A DNA stretch of 18,478 bases from contig CAJMNI010000045.1 in assembly GCA_905214735.1 (NCBI GenBank), positions 1 through 18,478 of the forward strand. The letters run 5' to 3'. The notes beneath the pieces are model-generated. The model saw only the letters and a program-made list of their open reading frames with translations. It was not told the DNA's origin and did not search any database. A program made the translations under genes and the position numbers. Positions 6,766 through 14,751 of this stretch are shown piece by piece. This DNA is from an uncultured bacterium. GTDB taxonomy: Bacteria > Bacteroidota > Bacteroidia > Bacteroidales > Muribaculaceae. Each line of letters opens with the position of its first letter. Positions within the stretch are counted from its first letter, which is position 1.

Positions 6766-7695
6766 ATGAATTTCGCAACACCGAAAAACAAATATATAAA
6801 AGGAATCGCTCACATCGGAGCCTTTATCACGGTTGCAGCCTGGGGCACGAGCTTCCTGAGCACAAAAGTGCTGATGACCGACGGAGGCCTCACCCCCGTG
6901 GAGGTCTACCTCTACCGTTTCATCCTCGCATATCTCATCCTCCTCGCTTTCACTTTCAAAAAAATCCGCTCGCAGTCCTGGCGCGACGAGCTGACGTTCC
7001 TCTTATGCGGCATCTGCTGCGGATCGCTTTACTTCATCACCGAAAATTACGCCCTGAGGCTCACCTCGACCGGCAACGTCTCGCTGCTGTCGTGCCTCTC
7101 CCCGATATTCACCACCTTCATCATGGCCCTGATTTTCCGACAACGCATCCAGCTCGGAGTGCTCGTCGGGTCGGTGATAGCCTTCGGAGGAGCCGCACTC
7201 ATCATCTTCAGCCACGGAGAATCGCTTGAATTCAACCCCGCCGGCGACCTGCTCGCCCTCTCGTCGGCCATGTCCTGGGCCATCTACTCTGTGGCCATCA
7301 AGCCTCTGCTGCCGCGCTATAATTCGATGTTCATCACCCGCAAGCTGTTCCTCTACGGCGTCATCACAGCCTTGCCATTCCTGATCCTCCAGAAAGAGCC
7401 GCTCCATCTCTCGGTGATTTTCAACTTCTCGCAGCCGCAGATGATGCTCAACCTGCTCTTCCTCGTGGTGTTCTGCTCCATAGTGGCCTATCTGCTCTGG
7501 AACGAAGTGATGAAATATCTCGGCCCGGTAGTAACCAACAACTATCTCTACCTCCAGCCTCTGGTCACGATGGTGGCGGCATTCTTCATCCTTCACGAAC
7601 AGATCTATCTGCTCGGATACATTGGATGCGCGCTGATCATCGGCGGCCTTGTCTGCACCGACAAGCTCAAGCTCGGCCACGACCGCCTCAAATAG
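6766..7695 (+). CDS. EamA/DMT-superfamily inner-membrane transporter
   Basis: This 309-aa protein has about ten hydrophobic segments, the normal size and layout for two tandem EamA domains (drug/metabolite transporter superfamily), which export metabolites or amino acids. The substrate is not predictable. Recognisable elements are the first-helix AAWGTSFLSTKVL segment, VEVYLYRFILAYLILL with the conserved Arg, and in the second half SAMSWAIYSVAIKPLL and YLYLQPLVTMVAAFFILHEQ, the typical Pro-Leu and E near the last helices. I chose the ATG at 6766. A TTG at 6652 in the same frame would add 38 residues, but a promoter -7 element at 6705-6712 lies inside that extension. The gene stands alone between two terminators. 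Confidence 0.9.
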   Translation: MNFATPKNKYIKGIAHIGAFITVAAWGTSFLSTKVLMTDGGLTPVEVYLYRFILAYLILLAFTFKKIRSQSWRDELTFLLCGICCGSLYFITENYALRLTSTGNVSLLSCLSPIFTTFIMALIFRQRIQLGVLVGSVIAFGGAALIIFSHGESLEFNPAGDLLALSSAMSWAIYSVAIKPLLPRYNSMFITRKLFLYGVITALPFLILQKEPLHLSVIFNFSQPQMMLNLLFLVVFCSIVAYLLWNEVMKYLGPVVTNNYLYLQPLVTMVAAFFILHEQIYLLGYIGCALIIGGLVCTDKLKLGHDRLK

Positions 7696-7745
7696 ATCTC
7701 TCGCAGTCAGCTCCAATTCTGACACTAACCCATAAAACGACCTCA

Positions 7746-7806
7746 CGCTCCGGCTCTTTTCCGGCCAAACGCCGGCAAAAAGATCGCCGGAGCGCATTCT
7801 TTTTTG
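7746..7806 (+). terminator. Branched intrinsic terminator after the EamA gene
   Basis: An outer 9-bp perfect stem, CGCTCCGGC (7746-7754) with GCCGGAGCG (7786-7794), encloses an inner hairpin CCGGC/GCCGG (7761-7765 with 7771-7775). ATTCTTTTTTG follows. The T run overlaps the recJ -33 element. Confidence 0.85.
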
Positions 7807-7833
7807 TCCTCTCGCCGATTTTTATTATATTTG
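7803..7833 (+). promoter_or_regulatory. Promoter of recJ-recQ
   Basis: TTTG (7803-7806), a 19-nt spacer and TATATTTG (7826-7833) match the Bacteroidetes consensus. The predicted start near 7840 lies upstream of both candidate recJ start codons (7862 and 8018). Confidence 0.75.
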
Positions 7834-8017
7834 CACGTTAATTGGGGCAGAAGGGATTTATATGAACACAGGCAACGACCCGCAGGCGCAGCAGATTTCA
7901 GAAAGTCTTCAGGGCATCCTCGAAGGCCTGCGCTCTTTCAGGAATTACTCAACATCCGCATCTCCGGCATCTCATCGTCAGGACCGCGAAAAAAGGCAGA
8001 ATAAAAAGAAACAACAT

Positions 8018-9760
8018 ATGGTCAGCAAATGGAACTACCAACCGCTCACGCATCAGCAGAAGCAGGAGGCTGAGAAGCTTCTGAGCCGCTGCGGAGGGAT
8101 CCCGGCTATAGCCGAGCTCCTCGTGAGGCGCGGTGTCTCGACCCCGGAGGAGGCCGACGCCTTCTTCGCCCCGTCGATCTCCGACCTCTGCGACCCCTTC
8201 CTGATGAACGACATGGACAAGGCCGTCAACCGGCTCAACAAAGCCATGGGCGCAAAGGAACGGATCATGATATACGGAGACTATGACGTCGACGGCACAA
8301 CCGCCGTGGCACTCGTCTACAAATATCTTCAGAACTATTATTCAAACATTGAATATTACATCCCGACCCGCGACGACGAAGGTTACGGTATTTCACTCAA
8401 GAGCATCGACTACGCCGCTGAAAACGACGTGAAGCTGATCATCGTGCTCGACTGCGGAATCAAGGCCATCGACGAGATTTCCTACGCCAAAAAGAAAGGG
8501 ATCGATTTCATAATCTGCGACCACCACATGCCCGACGAGACTCTTCCGCCGGCTGTGGCAATCCTCAACCCGAAGATGCCCGACTCCACCTATCCCTGCC
8601 CCTATCTGAGCGGCTGCGGAGTCGGTTTCAAGTTCATGCAGGCTTTCGCACGCAGCAACGGACTGAGCAACCACAACGAACTCGAATCCCTCCTTGACCT
8701 CGTGGCCGTCTCGATTGCCGCCGACATCGTCCCCATCGTCGGAGAAAACCGCATCATGGCCTATCACGGCCTGCGGCGCCTCAATTCCAACCCCAACCTC
8801 GGGCTGCGAAGCATCATCCGCCTCTGCAAGCTCACCAACAAAGACATCACCATCAGCGAGGTGATCTTCAAGATCGGCCCCCGCATCAACGCCTCCGGCC
8901 GAATGCAGAGCGGCATGGAAGCCGTCGACCTGCTCGTCTGCCGCGACCTTCACGATGCTTTCGAGAAAGGGAAGGACATCGACCAGCACAACAAAGACCG
9001 CAAGGAGCTCGACAAGAAAATCACCGAGGAGGCCAACGCCCTGATCGAGAAAAACGTGGAGATTGTCAACGGCAAGCGCACCATAGTGATCTACAACAAG
9101 AACTGGCACAAGGGAATCATCGGCATCGTTGCCTCCCGCCTCACCGAGCTTTACTACAAGCCGGCCGTGGTGCTGACATATTCCAACGGGATGGCCACCG
9201 GTTCGTCGAGGTCGGTGCAGGGTTTCGACATTTACGCAGCCGTCAATTCGGCGCGCGACCTGCTCGAAAATTTCGGCGGTCACACCTATGCCGTCGGCCT
9301 CACCCTCCGCGAGGAGAACATCCCGGAATTCTCCCGCCGTTTCGAGGAGTATGTGGCCGAGCATATCCAGCCCAACCAGCTCGAGCCCCATCTCGACATC
9401 GACGCCGAGATCGAGTTCGCTGACATCACCCCGGAGCTGATACAGTATCTGAAAAAATTCAACCCCTACGGGCCGGGAAACCAGAAACCGGTGTTCCGTT
9501 CTAAAAACGTGTTTGACTTCGGCACGTCGAAACTCGTGGGCAAAAACCTCGAGCATATCAAGCTCGAGCTCGAAGACAACAGCACGAGCCATGTGATCAA
9601 CGCCATCGCGTTCAACATGTCGAAATATTTCGAGCACATCCACTCTCACAAACCGATCGACATCTGCTACACCATCGAGCAGTCGAAACGCGCCGGGAGC
9701 CATGACACTATCCAGCTCATGATCCGCGACATACGTCTTTCGAATGCTTCAAACTCTTAA
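8018..9760 (+). CDS. recJ: Single-stranded-DNA-specific 5'-3' exonuclease RecJ
   Basis: This 580-aa DHH-superfamily nuclease degrades ssDNA 5'-3' in RecF-pathway recombination, mismatch repair and base excision repair. Motifs: YGDYDVDG at 86-93 (metal ligands), LDCGIKA, ICDHHMP with the DHH at 168-170, SIAADIVP, and GPRINASGRM. The DHHA1 part carries GIIGIVASRL, SSRSVQGFD and GGHTYAVG, followed by a C-terminal OB-fold region with NPYGPGNQKPVF. The ATG at 8018 (MVSKWNYQPL) is where Bacteroidales RecJ proteins normally begin. The frame stays open to an ATG at 7862, adding 52 residues, and that longer form lies within the predicted transcript. It overlaps recQ by 17 nt, so the two are translated from one mRNA. 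This pairing is functionally natural, since RecQ unwinds for RecJ. Confidence 0.95.
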   Translation: MVSKWNYQPLTHQQKQEAEKLLSRCGGIPAIAELLVRRGVSTPEEADAFFAPSISDLCDPFLMNDMDKAVNRLNKAMGAKERIMIYGDYDVDGTTAVALVYKYLQNYYSNIEYYIPTRDDEGYGISLKSIDYAAENDVKLIIVLDCGIKAIDEISYAKKKGIDFIICDHHMPDETLPPAVAILNPKMPDSTYPCPYLSGCGVGFKFMQAFARSNGLSNHNELESLLDLVAVSIAADIVPIVGENRIMAYHGLRRLNSNPNLGLRSIIRLCKLTNKDITISEVIFKIGPRINASGRMQSGMEAVDLLVCRDLHDAFEKGKDIDQHNKDRKELDKKITEEANALIEKNVEIVNGKRTIVIYNKNWHKGIIGIVASRLTELYYKPAVVLTYSNGMATGSSRSVQGFDIYAAVNSARDLLENFGGHTYAVGLTLREENIPEFSRRFEEYVAEHIQPNQLEPHLDIDAEIEFADITPELIQYLKKFNPYGPGNQKPVFRSKNVFDFGTSKLVGKNLEHIKLELEDNSTSHVINAIAFNMSKYFEHIHSHKPIDICYTIEQSKRAGSHDTIQLMIRDIRLSNASNS

Positions 9761-11639
9761 GAAATACTGGGGCTACGACTCCTTCCGCCCCCTGCAGGAG
9801 GAGATCATAGGCTCGGTTCTGTCGGGCCGCGACACTCTCGGCCTCATGCCGACCGGCGGCGGCAAGTCGATCACGTTTCAGGTGCCGGGAATGATGCTCC
9901 CGGGCCTCACTCTCGTGGTGACCCCTCTGATCTCGCTGATGAAAGACCAGGTCGACAACCTTAAGCGCCGCCGCATAAAGGCGGTCTTACTTCATGCCGG
10001 AATGAAATTGTCGGAGTCGAGGGCCGCGCGCGAAAAACTCCGCAACGGCGGCGCAAAATTTCTATACGTCTCCCCCGAACGCCTGCGCAACGAAACTTTC
10101 CTCTCCGACCTGCGCACCCTCCCGGTCAGCCTCATCGTGGTCGACGAAGCCCACTGCATCTCGCAATGGGGATATGATTTCCGCCCGGCTTACCTTCAGA
10201 TCAAGAAACTGCGCAAGCTGATTCCGGCGGCGCCCGTGCTCGCCCTGACTGCCACCGCCACTCCCGAAGTGGCCGACGACATCTGCCGACAGCTCGAAAT
10301 GAAGGAGCCGGCCATGCTCCGCATGAGCTTCGTGCGCTCCAACATCAGCTATATCGTCCGCCCGGCCGACACGAAGATCCACGAAGTGTTCCATATCCTG
10401 AGCCGAACGTCAGGTTCGTCGATCGTTTACGTGAGAAGCCGCAAGCGCACCAGGGAAATCGCCGAATTCCTCTCTTCATGCGGAATCTCCGCCACCCATT
10501 ATCACGCCGGACTCGATTATGAGGAGAAGGAGAAACGTCAGAACGCATGGCAGCAGGGTGCGGTCCGCGTCATTGTCGCCACCAACGCCTTCGGAATGGG
10601 CATCGACAAGCCCGATGTGCGCGTCGTGATCCATTACGATCTTCCTCCGTCGCTCGAGGAGTATTATCAGGAGGCCGGACGTGCCGGACGCGACGGACTT
10701 CCGTCATACGCCGTGCTCCTTACCAAGGAAACCGACAAGGGAGTGCTTCGCCGGCGCGTGGCCGAGAACTTTCCCGACCGCGAGACCATTAAGAAAATTT
10801 ATGAGCGGGCGTGCAATTTCATGCACATTGCGCTGTATGAAGGCTTCGATACCATCCATGAGTTTGACTTCGACCGGTTTTGCGAGACTTTCCATTATCA
10901 GGACCGTCAGGCCCGCGCGGCGCTTCATCTCCTCGGGCAGGCCGGATATCTTGACTTTCTGGAGGAAACCGACCGCCGGAGCCGGATCGTCATCAAGCTG
11001 ACACGCGAGGAACTTTACGATGTCCGCGGTCTCTCGCCGCAGGCCGAAAAGATTCTGCAGGTTGTGTTGAGGCTCTACACCGGCCTTTTCGCCGACTATG
11101 TCTATGTGAGCGAAGGGAACATCGCCCGGGCGGCGGGCTGCATGGAGAAGCAGGTCTACGAAGCGTTTCTCGAACTCTCGCGGGCGAAGGTGATAGGTTT
11201 TGTGCCCCGCAGCGACACCCCTACCGTCTATCTTCCCACGGCACGCGAGGAACCCCGCTATCTGCAGATAGGGAAAAGCATCTACGAAGACCGGCGCCGA
11301 GTGATGAGCCGCCGGGTGGAGGCTATGATCGATTATGCCTTCAACCCTGCGATATGTCGTGAAAACGCCATGCTCGCCTATTTCGGAGAAAAGGCTGCGG
11401 GACCCTGCGGCCATTGCGACACTTGTCGCGGCCGACGGCCGGCGAAACTTTCCCAGGCCGATGTGCTCCGGCTTGTCACGGAATATCTGAAAGCCAACCT
11501 CTCTGCCGACGTCCGGGTTATCGAGCGTCGAATCAACGCCCCGGCCGGAATGATAGACGCAGCGCTGTCGTTTCTCCACGCCGAAGGATTCGTCGGCATT
11601 GAGCAGGGTGTATATGTCTGGCAACAGGCTGAAAAATAA
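9744..11639 (+). CDS. recQ: ATP-dependent DNA helicase RecQ, extended C-terminal type
   Basis: This 631-aa SF2 3'-5' helicase works with RecJ on stalled forks and recombination intermediates. N-terminal core: FRPLQEEII (14-22), Walker A MPTGGGKS (35-42), DEAH (134-137), the RecQ-specific QWGYDFRP loop (141-148), TATATP (169-174), and motif VI QEAGRAGRDG (309-318). Zinc-binding cysteines appear late, at Cys538, Cys555, Cys558 and Cys561 (C-x16-C-x2-C-x2-C). About 190 residues separate the helicase core from them, where E. coli RecQ has the zinc site soon after the core. No HRDC domain is obvious; the C-terminus (about 570-631) looks like a winged helix. The start codon lies inside the recJ 3' end. 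Confidence 0.94.
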   Translation: MLQTLKKYWGYDSFRPLQEEIIGSVLSGRDTLGLMPTGGGKSITFQVPGMMLPGLTLVVTPLISLMKDQVDNLKRRRIKAVLLHAGMKLSESRAAREKLRNGGAKFLYVSPERLRNETFLSDLRTLPVSLIVVDEAHCISQWGYDFRPAYLQIKKLRKLIPAAPVLALTATATPEVADDICRQLEMKEPAMLRMSFVRSNISYIVRPADTKIHEVFHILSRTSGSSIVYVRSRKRTREIAEFLSSCGISATHYHAGLDYEEKEKRQNAWQQGAVRVIVATNAFGMGIDKPDVRVVIHYDLPPSLEEYYQEAGRAGRDGLPSYAVLLTKETDKGVLRRRVAENFPDRETIKKIYERACNFMHIALYEGFDTIHEFDFDRFCETFHYQDRQARAALHLLGQAGYLDFLEETDRRSRIVIKLTREELYDVRGLSPQAEKILQVVLRLYTGLFADYVYVSEGNIARAAGCMEKQVYEAFLELSRAKVIGFVPRSDTPTVYLPTAREEPRYLQIGKSIYEDRRRVMSRRVEAMIDYAFNPAICRENAMLAYFGEKAAGPCGHCDTCRGRRPAKLSQADVLRLVTEYLKANLSADVRVIERRINAPAGMIDAALSFLHAEGFVGIEQGVYVWQQAEK

Positions 11640-11681
11640 TATCGCTATATCACTATAAGATCAATAAAAACTTACAAACTT

Positions 11682-12950
11682 ATGACAGGACTTGCCGATT
11701 GCAATAATTTTTTCGTGAGTTGCGAACGCAGCATCAATCCCTCGCTCGAAGGGATTCCGGTGGTGGTGCTCAGCAACAACGACGGTTGCGTAGTGGCGCG
11801 CAGCAACGAAGCTAAACGATTGGGAATAAAGATGGGCCAGCCGGCCTTCGAAATCAAGGATATGATACTAAAAGGACAAGTCACTGCCCTTTCAGGCAAT
11901 CATCTGCTTTATCGGGAGATTTCCCTTCAGGTCCACGACATTTTCCGGCGCTACGCCCCCTCCACCATCGACTATAGCGTCGACGAGGCGTTTCTCATTA
12001 TGGATGGTATCCCCGACGGCGTGTTGCCGGAGATCGGCGAGGAGATACGCAAGGCGTGCCAGCGCGAAGCCGGGATTCCGGTCACGATCGGCTTCGCGCC
12101 TTCGAAGACTCTTGCCAAAGTGGCGACTGAGAGCGGAAAGAAAGCGGGCCGGAGCGTGGTGGTGCTTAACGAGAAGGAGGAGATTTGGCGGCTGCTCGAC
12201 GCCATGCCTATCGGAGATCTATGGGGAATCGGGCGCCGGCTCTGCAAGAAGATGTATCTCTGGGGAGTTTACTCTGTGGGGGATTTTGCACGCAAGCCGC
12301 TTTCGTGGGTTCGCGCGCGGTTGGGTGTGGTGGGCGAACGGTCGTGGCGCGAACTCCACGGCGAGCCATGCATAGAACTGAGCCATGTAGACCGCACGCT
12401 TCAGGATTCCATCAGCGAGACCCGGACCTTCCCGGAAGACATCGACGACTTCGACTATCTGCGCTCGAGAATGGCTATCTATTGCGGTCACATCACCAAA
12501 CGCCTGCGCGCCATGGGCGGCGAGGCAGGAGAGATTCAGGTCTTTCTGCGCACCAACCGTTTTCATCTTGAAAAAGGGGTTTATTCCCCATGCGCCGGAG
12601 CCGAACTCAATCCTCCGACGAGTGATTCGGCCGTGATCACCGGGGCGGCAATCGCGTTGCTCCGGCAGATTTTCCGGCCCGAATTCAAATACAAACGTGG
12701 CGGTGTGGTGCTCTCCCGGATCAGAAAAGGGGGAATTGTCGCCCCGTCGCTATTCGATGAAGGATCGACCGACATAGAAGCAATGCGAAAATCGAAATCG
12801 CTCATGCAGGCCATCGACTCGCTCAACACCGGGGTTGGCCAGCACGTGCTCAAGCTCGCCTCCGAACTCACCTCCGGCCATCCGGGCCACAACGACGGCT
12901 ATTCATCATCCTTCGGCGCCCCGAAAGCCGACCCGTCAACTCCCAAATAG
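11682..12950 (+). CDS. umuC: Y-family DNA polymerase, UmuC-like (Pol V catalytic subunit)
   Basis: This 422-aa translesion polymerase is of the UmuC type. Catalytic acidic residues are visible as Asp6 in LADCNNFF and Asp101-Glu102 in YSVDEAF. The UmuC-specific SNNDGCVVARS-x-EAKRLGIKMG-x-P block occupies residues 31-54. A helix-hairpin-helix region follows (IGDLWGIGRRL, about 177-187), then the little-finger domain and a UmuC-type C-terminal tail (SLFD at about 354-357). The size matches E. coli UmuC. No umuD lies on either side, so it either acts without UmuD or uses one encoded elsewhere. It starts 42 nt after recQ and may be in the same transcript. I see no LexA-type operator or separate promoter in the gap. 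Confidence 0.93.
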   Translation: MTGLADCNNFFVSCERSINPSLEGIPVVVLSNNDGCVVARSNEAKRLGIKMGQPAFEIKDMILKGQVTALSGNHLLYREISLQVHDIFRRYAPSTIDYSVDEAFLIMDGIPDGVLPEIGEEIRKACQREAGIPVTIGFAPSKTLAKVATESGKKAGRSVVVLNEKEEIWRLLDAMPIGDLWGIGRRLCKKMYLWGVYSVGDFARKPLSWVRARLGVVGERSWRELHGEPCIELSHVDRTLQDSISETRTFPEDIDDFDYLRSRMAIYCGHITKRLRAMGGEAGEIQVFLRTNRFHLEKGVYSPCAGAELNPPTSDSAVITGAAIALLRQIFRPEFKYKRGGVVLSRIRKGGIVAPSLFDEGSTDIEAMRKSKSLMQAIDSLNTGVGQHVLKLASELTSGHPGHNDGYSSSFGAPKADPSTPK

Positions 12951-13004
12951 CAGTTATTTTTGAAAAAAATTAAGAATATCGGGGGTTGGTTTGGAAAATT
13001 TTTG

Positions 13005-13012
13005 TAACTTCG
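13005..13012 (+). promoter_or_regulatory. Putative -7 element upstream of the DUF3332 gene
   Basis: TAACTTCG differs by one base from TAnnTTTG. TTGG/TTTG sequences at 12986-12993 are closer than the ideal 19-21 nt, so the -33 element is poor. The 196-base gap between umuC and this gene otherwise holds a GC-rich leader with small hairpins (for example CGCTG/CAGCG around 13031-13043) and a possible 43-codon leader ORF. Confidence 0.4.
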
Positions 13013-13146
13013 CAGATAATGCCGGTCTTATCGCTGCCTCAGCGGTTTCCTTTGCGGCCGCCGCATGGACTGCCGCTCCTCTTTCCTCCGGGCAGGCTTT
13101 CTTTCCGGGCATTCATTCACTCTGAAATCATCATAACCTCCGCTAT

Positions 13147-13695
13147 ATGAAAAAATACAAGATCGCTGTCGGCGCCATCCTCATCGCAGGCGCTTCGCTG
13201 ACTTTCAGCTCATGCATCGGTTCCTTCTCCCTCACCAACAAAATGCTCGCCTGGAACCGGAGCATCGGCAACAAGTTTGTCAACGAACTCGTGTTTTTCT
13301 GCTTCTGGATCCTCCCCGTCTATGAGGTCACGGCCCTTGCCGACGTGCTCGTGATCAACTCCATAGAATTCTGGAGCGGAAGCAATCCCCTTTCGGCTTC
13401 GACTAAGGCCGTCGACACCGAGCAGGGCCGCTACCTGATCGACTGCGACGGAAAAGGATATACCATCACCTTCGAACCCACGGGCCAAAAAACCCGCCTC
13501 AACTTCATCGAAGAGACTCAGACATGGGCTTTTGAAGACAAGAATGGCGAAAACGTGCCGTTCATGACATTCATGGATGACAACCATGTCAAAATGCTCG
13601 CCCCCGACGGAAGCTGGGAGCAGGTGGAACTTTCCGAGCAGGGTGTTCTCGCTTATCGCGACGCTGCCTCATCCACTCTGATGGCCAACAGATAA
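13147..13695 (+). CDS. DUF3332 family lipoprotein
   Basis: This 182-aa protein matches DUF3332, a family of unknown role. The N-terminus is a lipoprotein signal: basic MKKYK, a hydrophobic stretch to residue 18, then the lipobox FSSC with Cys23 as lipidation site. The following IGSFSLTNKMLAWNRSIGNK (24-43) and the ELVFFCFWILPVYEVTALAD segment (47-66) are the family signature and probably form a membrane-associated hairpin. The C-terminal half (about 95-182) looks like a small soluble beta domain. The stop of an upstream 43-codon leader ORF overlaps the start (ATGA). It is followed 112 nt later by the small YtxH-like genes, with no clear terminator between. Confidence 0.85.
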   Translation: MKKYKIAVGAILIAGASLTFSSCIGSFSLTNKMLAWNRSIGNKFVNELVFFCFWILPVYEVTALADVLVINSIEFWSGSNPLSASTKAVDTEQGRYLIDCDGKGYTITFEPTGQKTRLNFIEETQTWAFEDKNGENVPFMTFMDDNHVKMLAPDGSWEQVELSEQGVLAYRDAASSTLMANR

Positions 13696-13807
13696 GAGCG
13701 GCCAAGGAAACTTCAGCCGAATCTGACCTGCAAAATTTGCCTTCACTCTAACTTTTTGGATGCATTTTTGTTAATATCATAGAAAACTTCAATAAAAAGG
13801 AATAGTT

Positions 13808-14011
13808 ATGAAACCGTTACATGTTATCTTATCAGTGATCGGCGGTGCTGTTGCCGGCGCAGCCATCGGTCTTCTCATGGCTCCCGACAAAGGTGCCGAC
13901 ACTCGTAAAAAAATCGCCAAAGTCCTCAAAGACAAGGGTATCTGCATGAAGAAAGACAAACTTGAGGAACTCGTTGACGAAATCGAAGATCAGGTGGAGA
14001 AACACATCTGA
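13808..14011 (+). CDS. YtxH-like small membrane protein (copy 1)
   Basis: This 67-aa protein has one glycine-zipper transmembrane segment (ILSVIGGAVAGAAIGLLMAP, residues 7-26) and a charged helical tail with RKKIAKVLKDKGI and a C-terminal acidic coiled stretch (KLEELVDEIEDQVEKH). This is the arrangement of YtxH-domain proteins, which are often linked to general or envelope stress. The biochemical role is unknown. It is a paralogue of the next gene: both share the GGA-x2-G helix, the AP-x-KG turn and the R-x-KIA-x2-L-x-x(K/R)GI segment. The gap is 32 nt, so they are probably cotranscribed. Confidence 0.82.
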   Translation: MKPLHVILSVIGGAVAGAAIGLLMAPDKGADTRKKIAKVLKDKGICMKKDKLEELVDEIEDQVEKHI

Positions 14012-14043
14012 TATCACAAAGCAACCGTTAAAACAATAGAAAA

Positions 14044-14238
14044 ATGAGAGCACTGACATTAATCTCTGCATTCCTCGGCGGCGCAATCGTTGGCTGCGCA
14101 TCCGCATTGCTTTTCGCCCCCGCCAAAGGAAGCGAACTCAGATCTAAAATTGCCGAAATCCTTCGCAAACGCGGCATCGCCATCAGCGACAAGGAAGTTG
14201 ACGCCCTCGTGGCAGAACTCGCCGCCGCCGAAGAGTAA
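14044..14238 (+). CDS. YtxH-like small membrane protein (copy 2)
   Basis: This 64-aa protein has one glycine-rich transmembrane segment (ISAFLGGAIVGCASALLFAP, residues 7-26) and a charged tail containing RSKIAEILRKRGI and VDALVAELAAAEE. The layout and turn residues follow copy 1 closely, so the pair most likely arose by tandem duplication and then diverged. A strong terminator lies 25 nt after the stop, which closes the transcription unit. Confidence 0.82.
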   Translation: MRALTLISAFLGGAIVGCASALLFAPAKGSELRSKIAEILRKRGIAISDKEVDALVAELAAAEE

Positions 14239-14262
14239 TTTCCGGCTTCTGAACCACATCAT

Positions 14263-14311
14263 AAATGCGGGTTCTGCCGACGAATCCTTTCGGCAGTTCC
14301 CGCATTTTTAA
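14263..14311 (+). terminator. Intrinsic terminator after the YtxH pair
   Basis: AAATGCGGG (14263-14271) pairs perfectly with CCCGCATTT (14299-14307). A nested CTGCCGA/TCGGCAG stem lies inside, and a TTTTTA tail follows. An ATG inside this hairpin (14265) is in frame with the holin-like gene, but it cannot be that gene's normal start if the terminator works. Confidence 0.88.
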
Positions 14312-14315
14312 GACC

Positions 14316-14367
14316 CGTGTCATTAGACTCCGCGTCATTACTCGTGTCAATAGACTCCGCGTCATAA
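14316..14367 (+). repeat. Two 25-nt direct repeats upstream of the holin-like gene
   Basis: Copy 1 at 14316-14340 and copy 2 at 14343-14367 match at 23 of 25 positions. The core TAGACTCCGCGTCAT is identical in both. Each copy also holds two CGyGTCA half-units, giving four near-regular CGTGTCA/CGCGTCA elements (14316, 14331, 14343, 14358). The block ends 12 nt before the holin-like start codon. It could be an array of regulator-binding sites or a simple slippage product. Confidence 0.85.
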
Positions 14368-14378
14368 AATTTTTGCTT

Positions 14379-14732
14379 ATGAGATTTAAATTTGTCGACG
14401 AAATCAGAGGCCTTATCCAGGAATCTAAAAACTGGGTGGAGCTTGAGATCGAATATGCCAAACTCACCCTGGCCGAGAAGCTAACCATGCTTCTCTCCAC
14501 CCTCATCATCGGTTTCGTATGCCTCCTGCTCGGCACCGTCGTGATCATAATGCTCGCCTTTGCCCTCACCGAAGTGTGGAAAATGATCATGAGTCCCGCG
14601 CTCGCATATCTGGCCACCGGCGGTGTGCTCTGCCTCCTTGTGTTTTTGCTCTATCTCCTCCGCAAACCGCTCCTTCTCAACCCCATCGCGAGGATGCTAA
14701 CAAAGATCCTCCTCGGCAACAGGAATGCTTAA
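14379..14732 (+). CDS. Phage-holin-family (Hol-X/DUF1469-like) membrane protein
   Basis: This 117-aa protein has an amphipathic N-terminal helix (about 1-30, with the E-x-E-YAKLTLAEK segment) and two hydrophobic helices (about 37-63 and 70-92), then a basic C-terminus. This is the usual form of the chromosomal proteins annotated as phage holin family or Actinobacterial holin-X, found beside YtxH-like genes in many bacteria. There is no lysis cassette or phage gene here, so a host envelope or stress role is more likely than lysis. The ATG at 14379 is chosen because the frame upstream runs through the direct repeats and a terminator. Confidence 0.78.
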   Translation: MRFKFVDEIRGLIQESKNWVELEIEYAKLTLAEKLTMLLSTLIIGFVCLLLGTVVIIMLAFALTEVWKMIMSPALAYLATGGVLCLLVFLLYLLRKPLLLNPIARMLTKILLGNRNA

Positions 14733-14751
14733 CCCTTAATTTTCATAAGCG

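Noticed and set aside
8393..9703. Minus-strand open frame (436 aa) inside recJ
   Set aside because: RecJ motifs occupy the plus strand throughout; the antisense frame is a codon-bias artefact.
14265..14378. Upstream ATG giving a 155-aa holin-like protein
   Set aside because: The ATG lies in the stem of a strong terminator and the added residues come from the direct repeats. The ATG at 14379 is preferred.
14379..14732. Prophage remnant, because of the holin-like gene
   Set aside because: No endolysin, integrase or structural phage gene is nearby, and this holin-like family is common in chromosomes next to YtxH-like genes.
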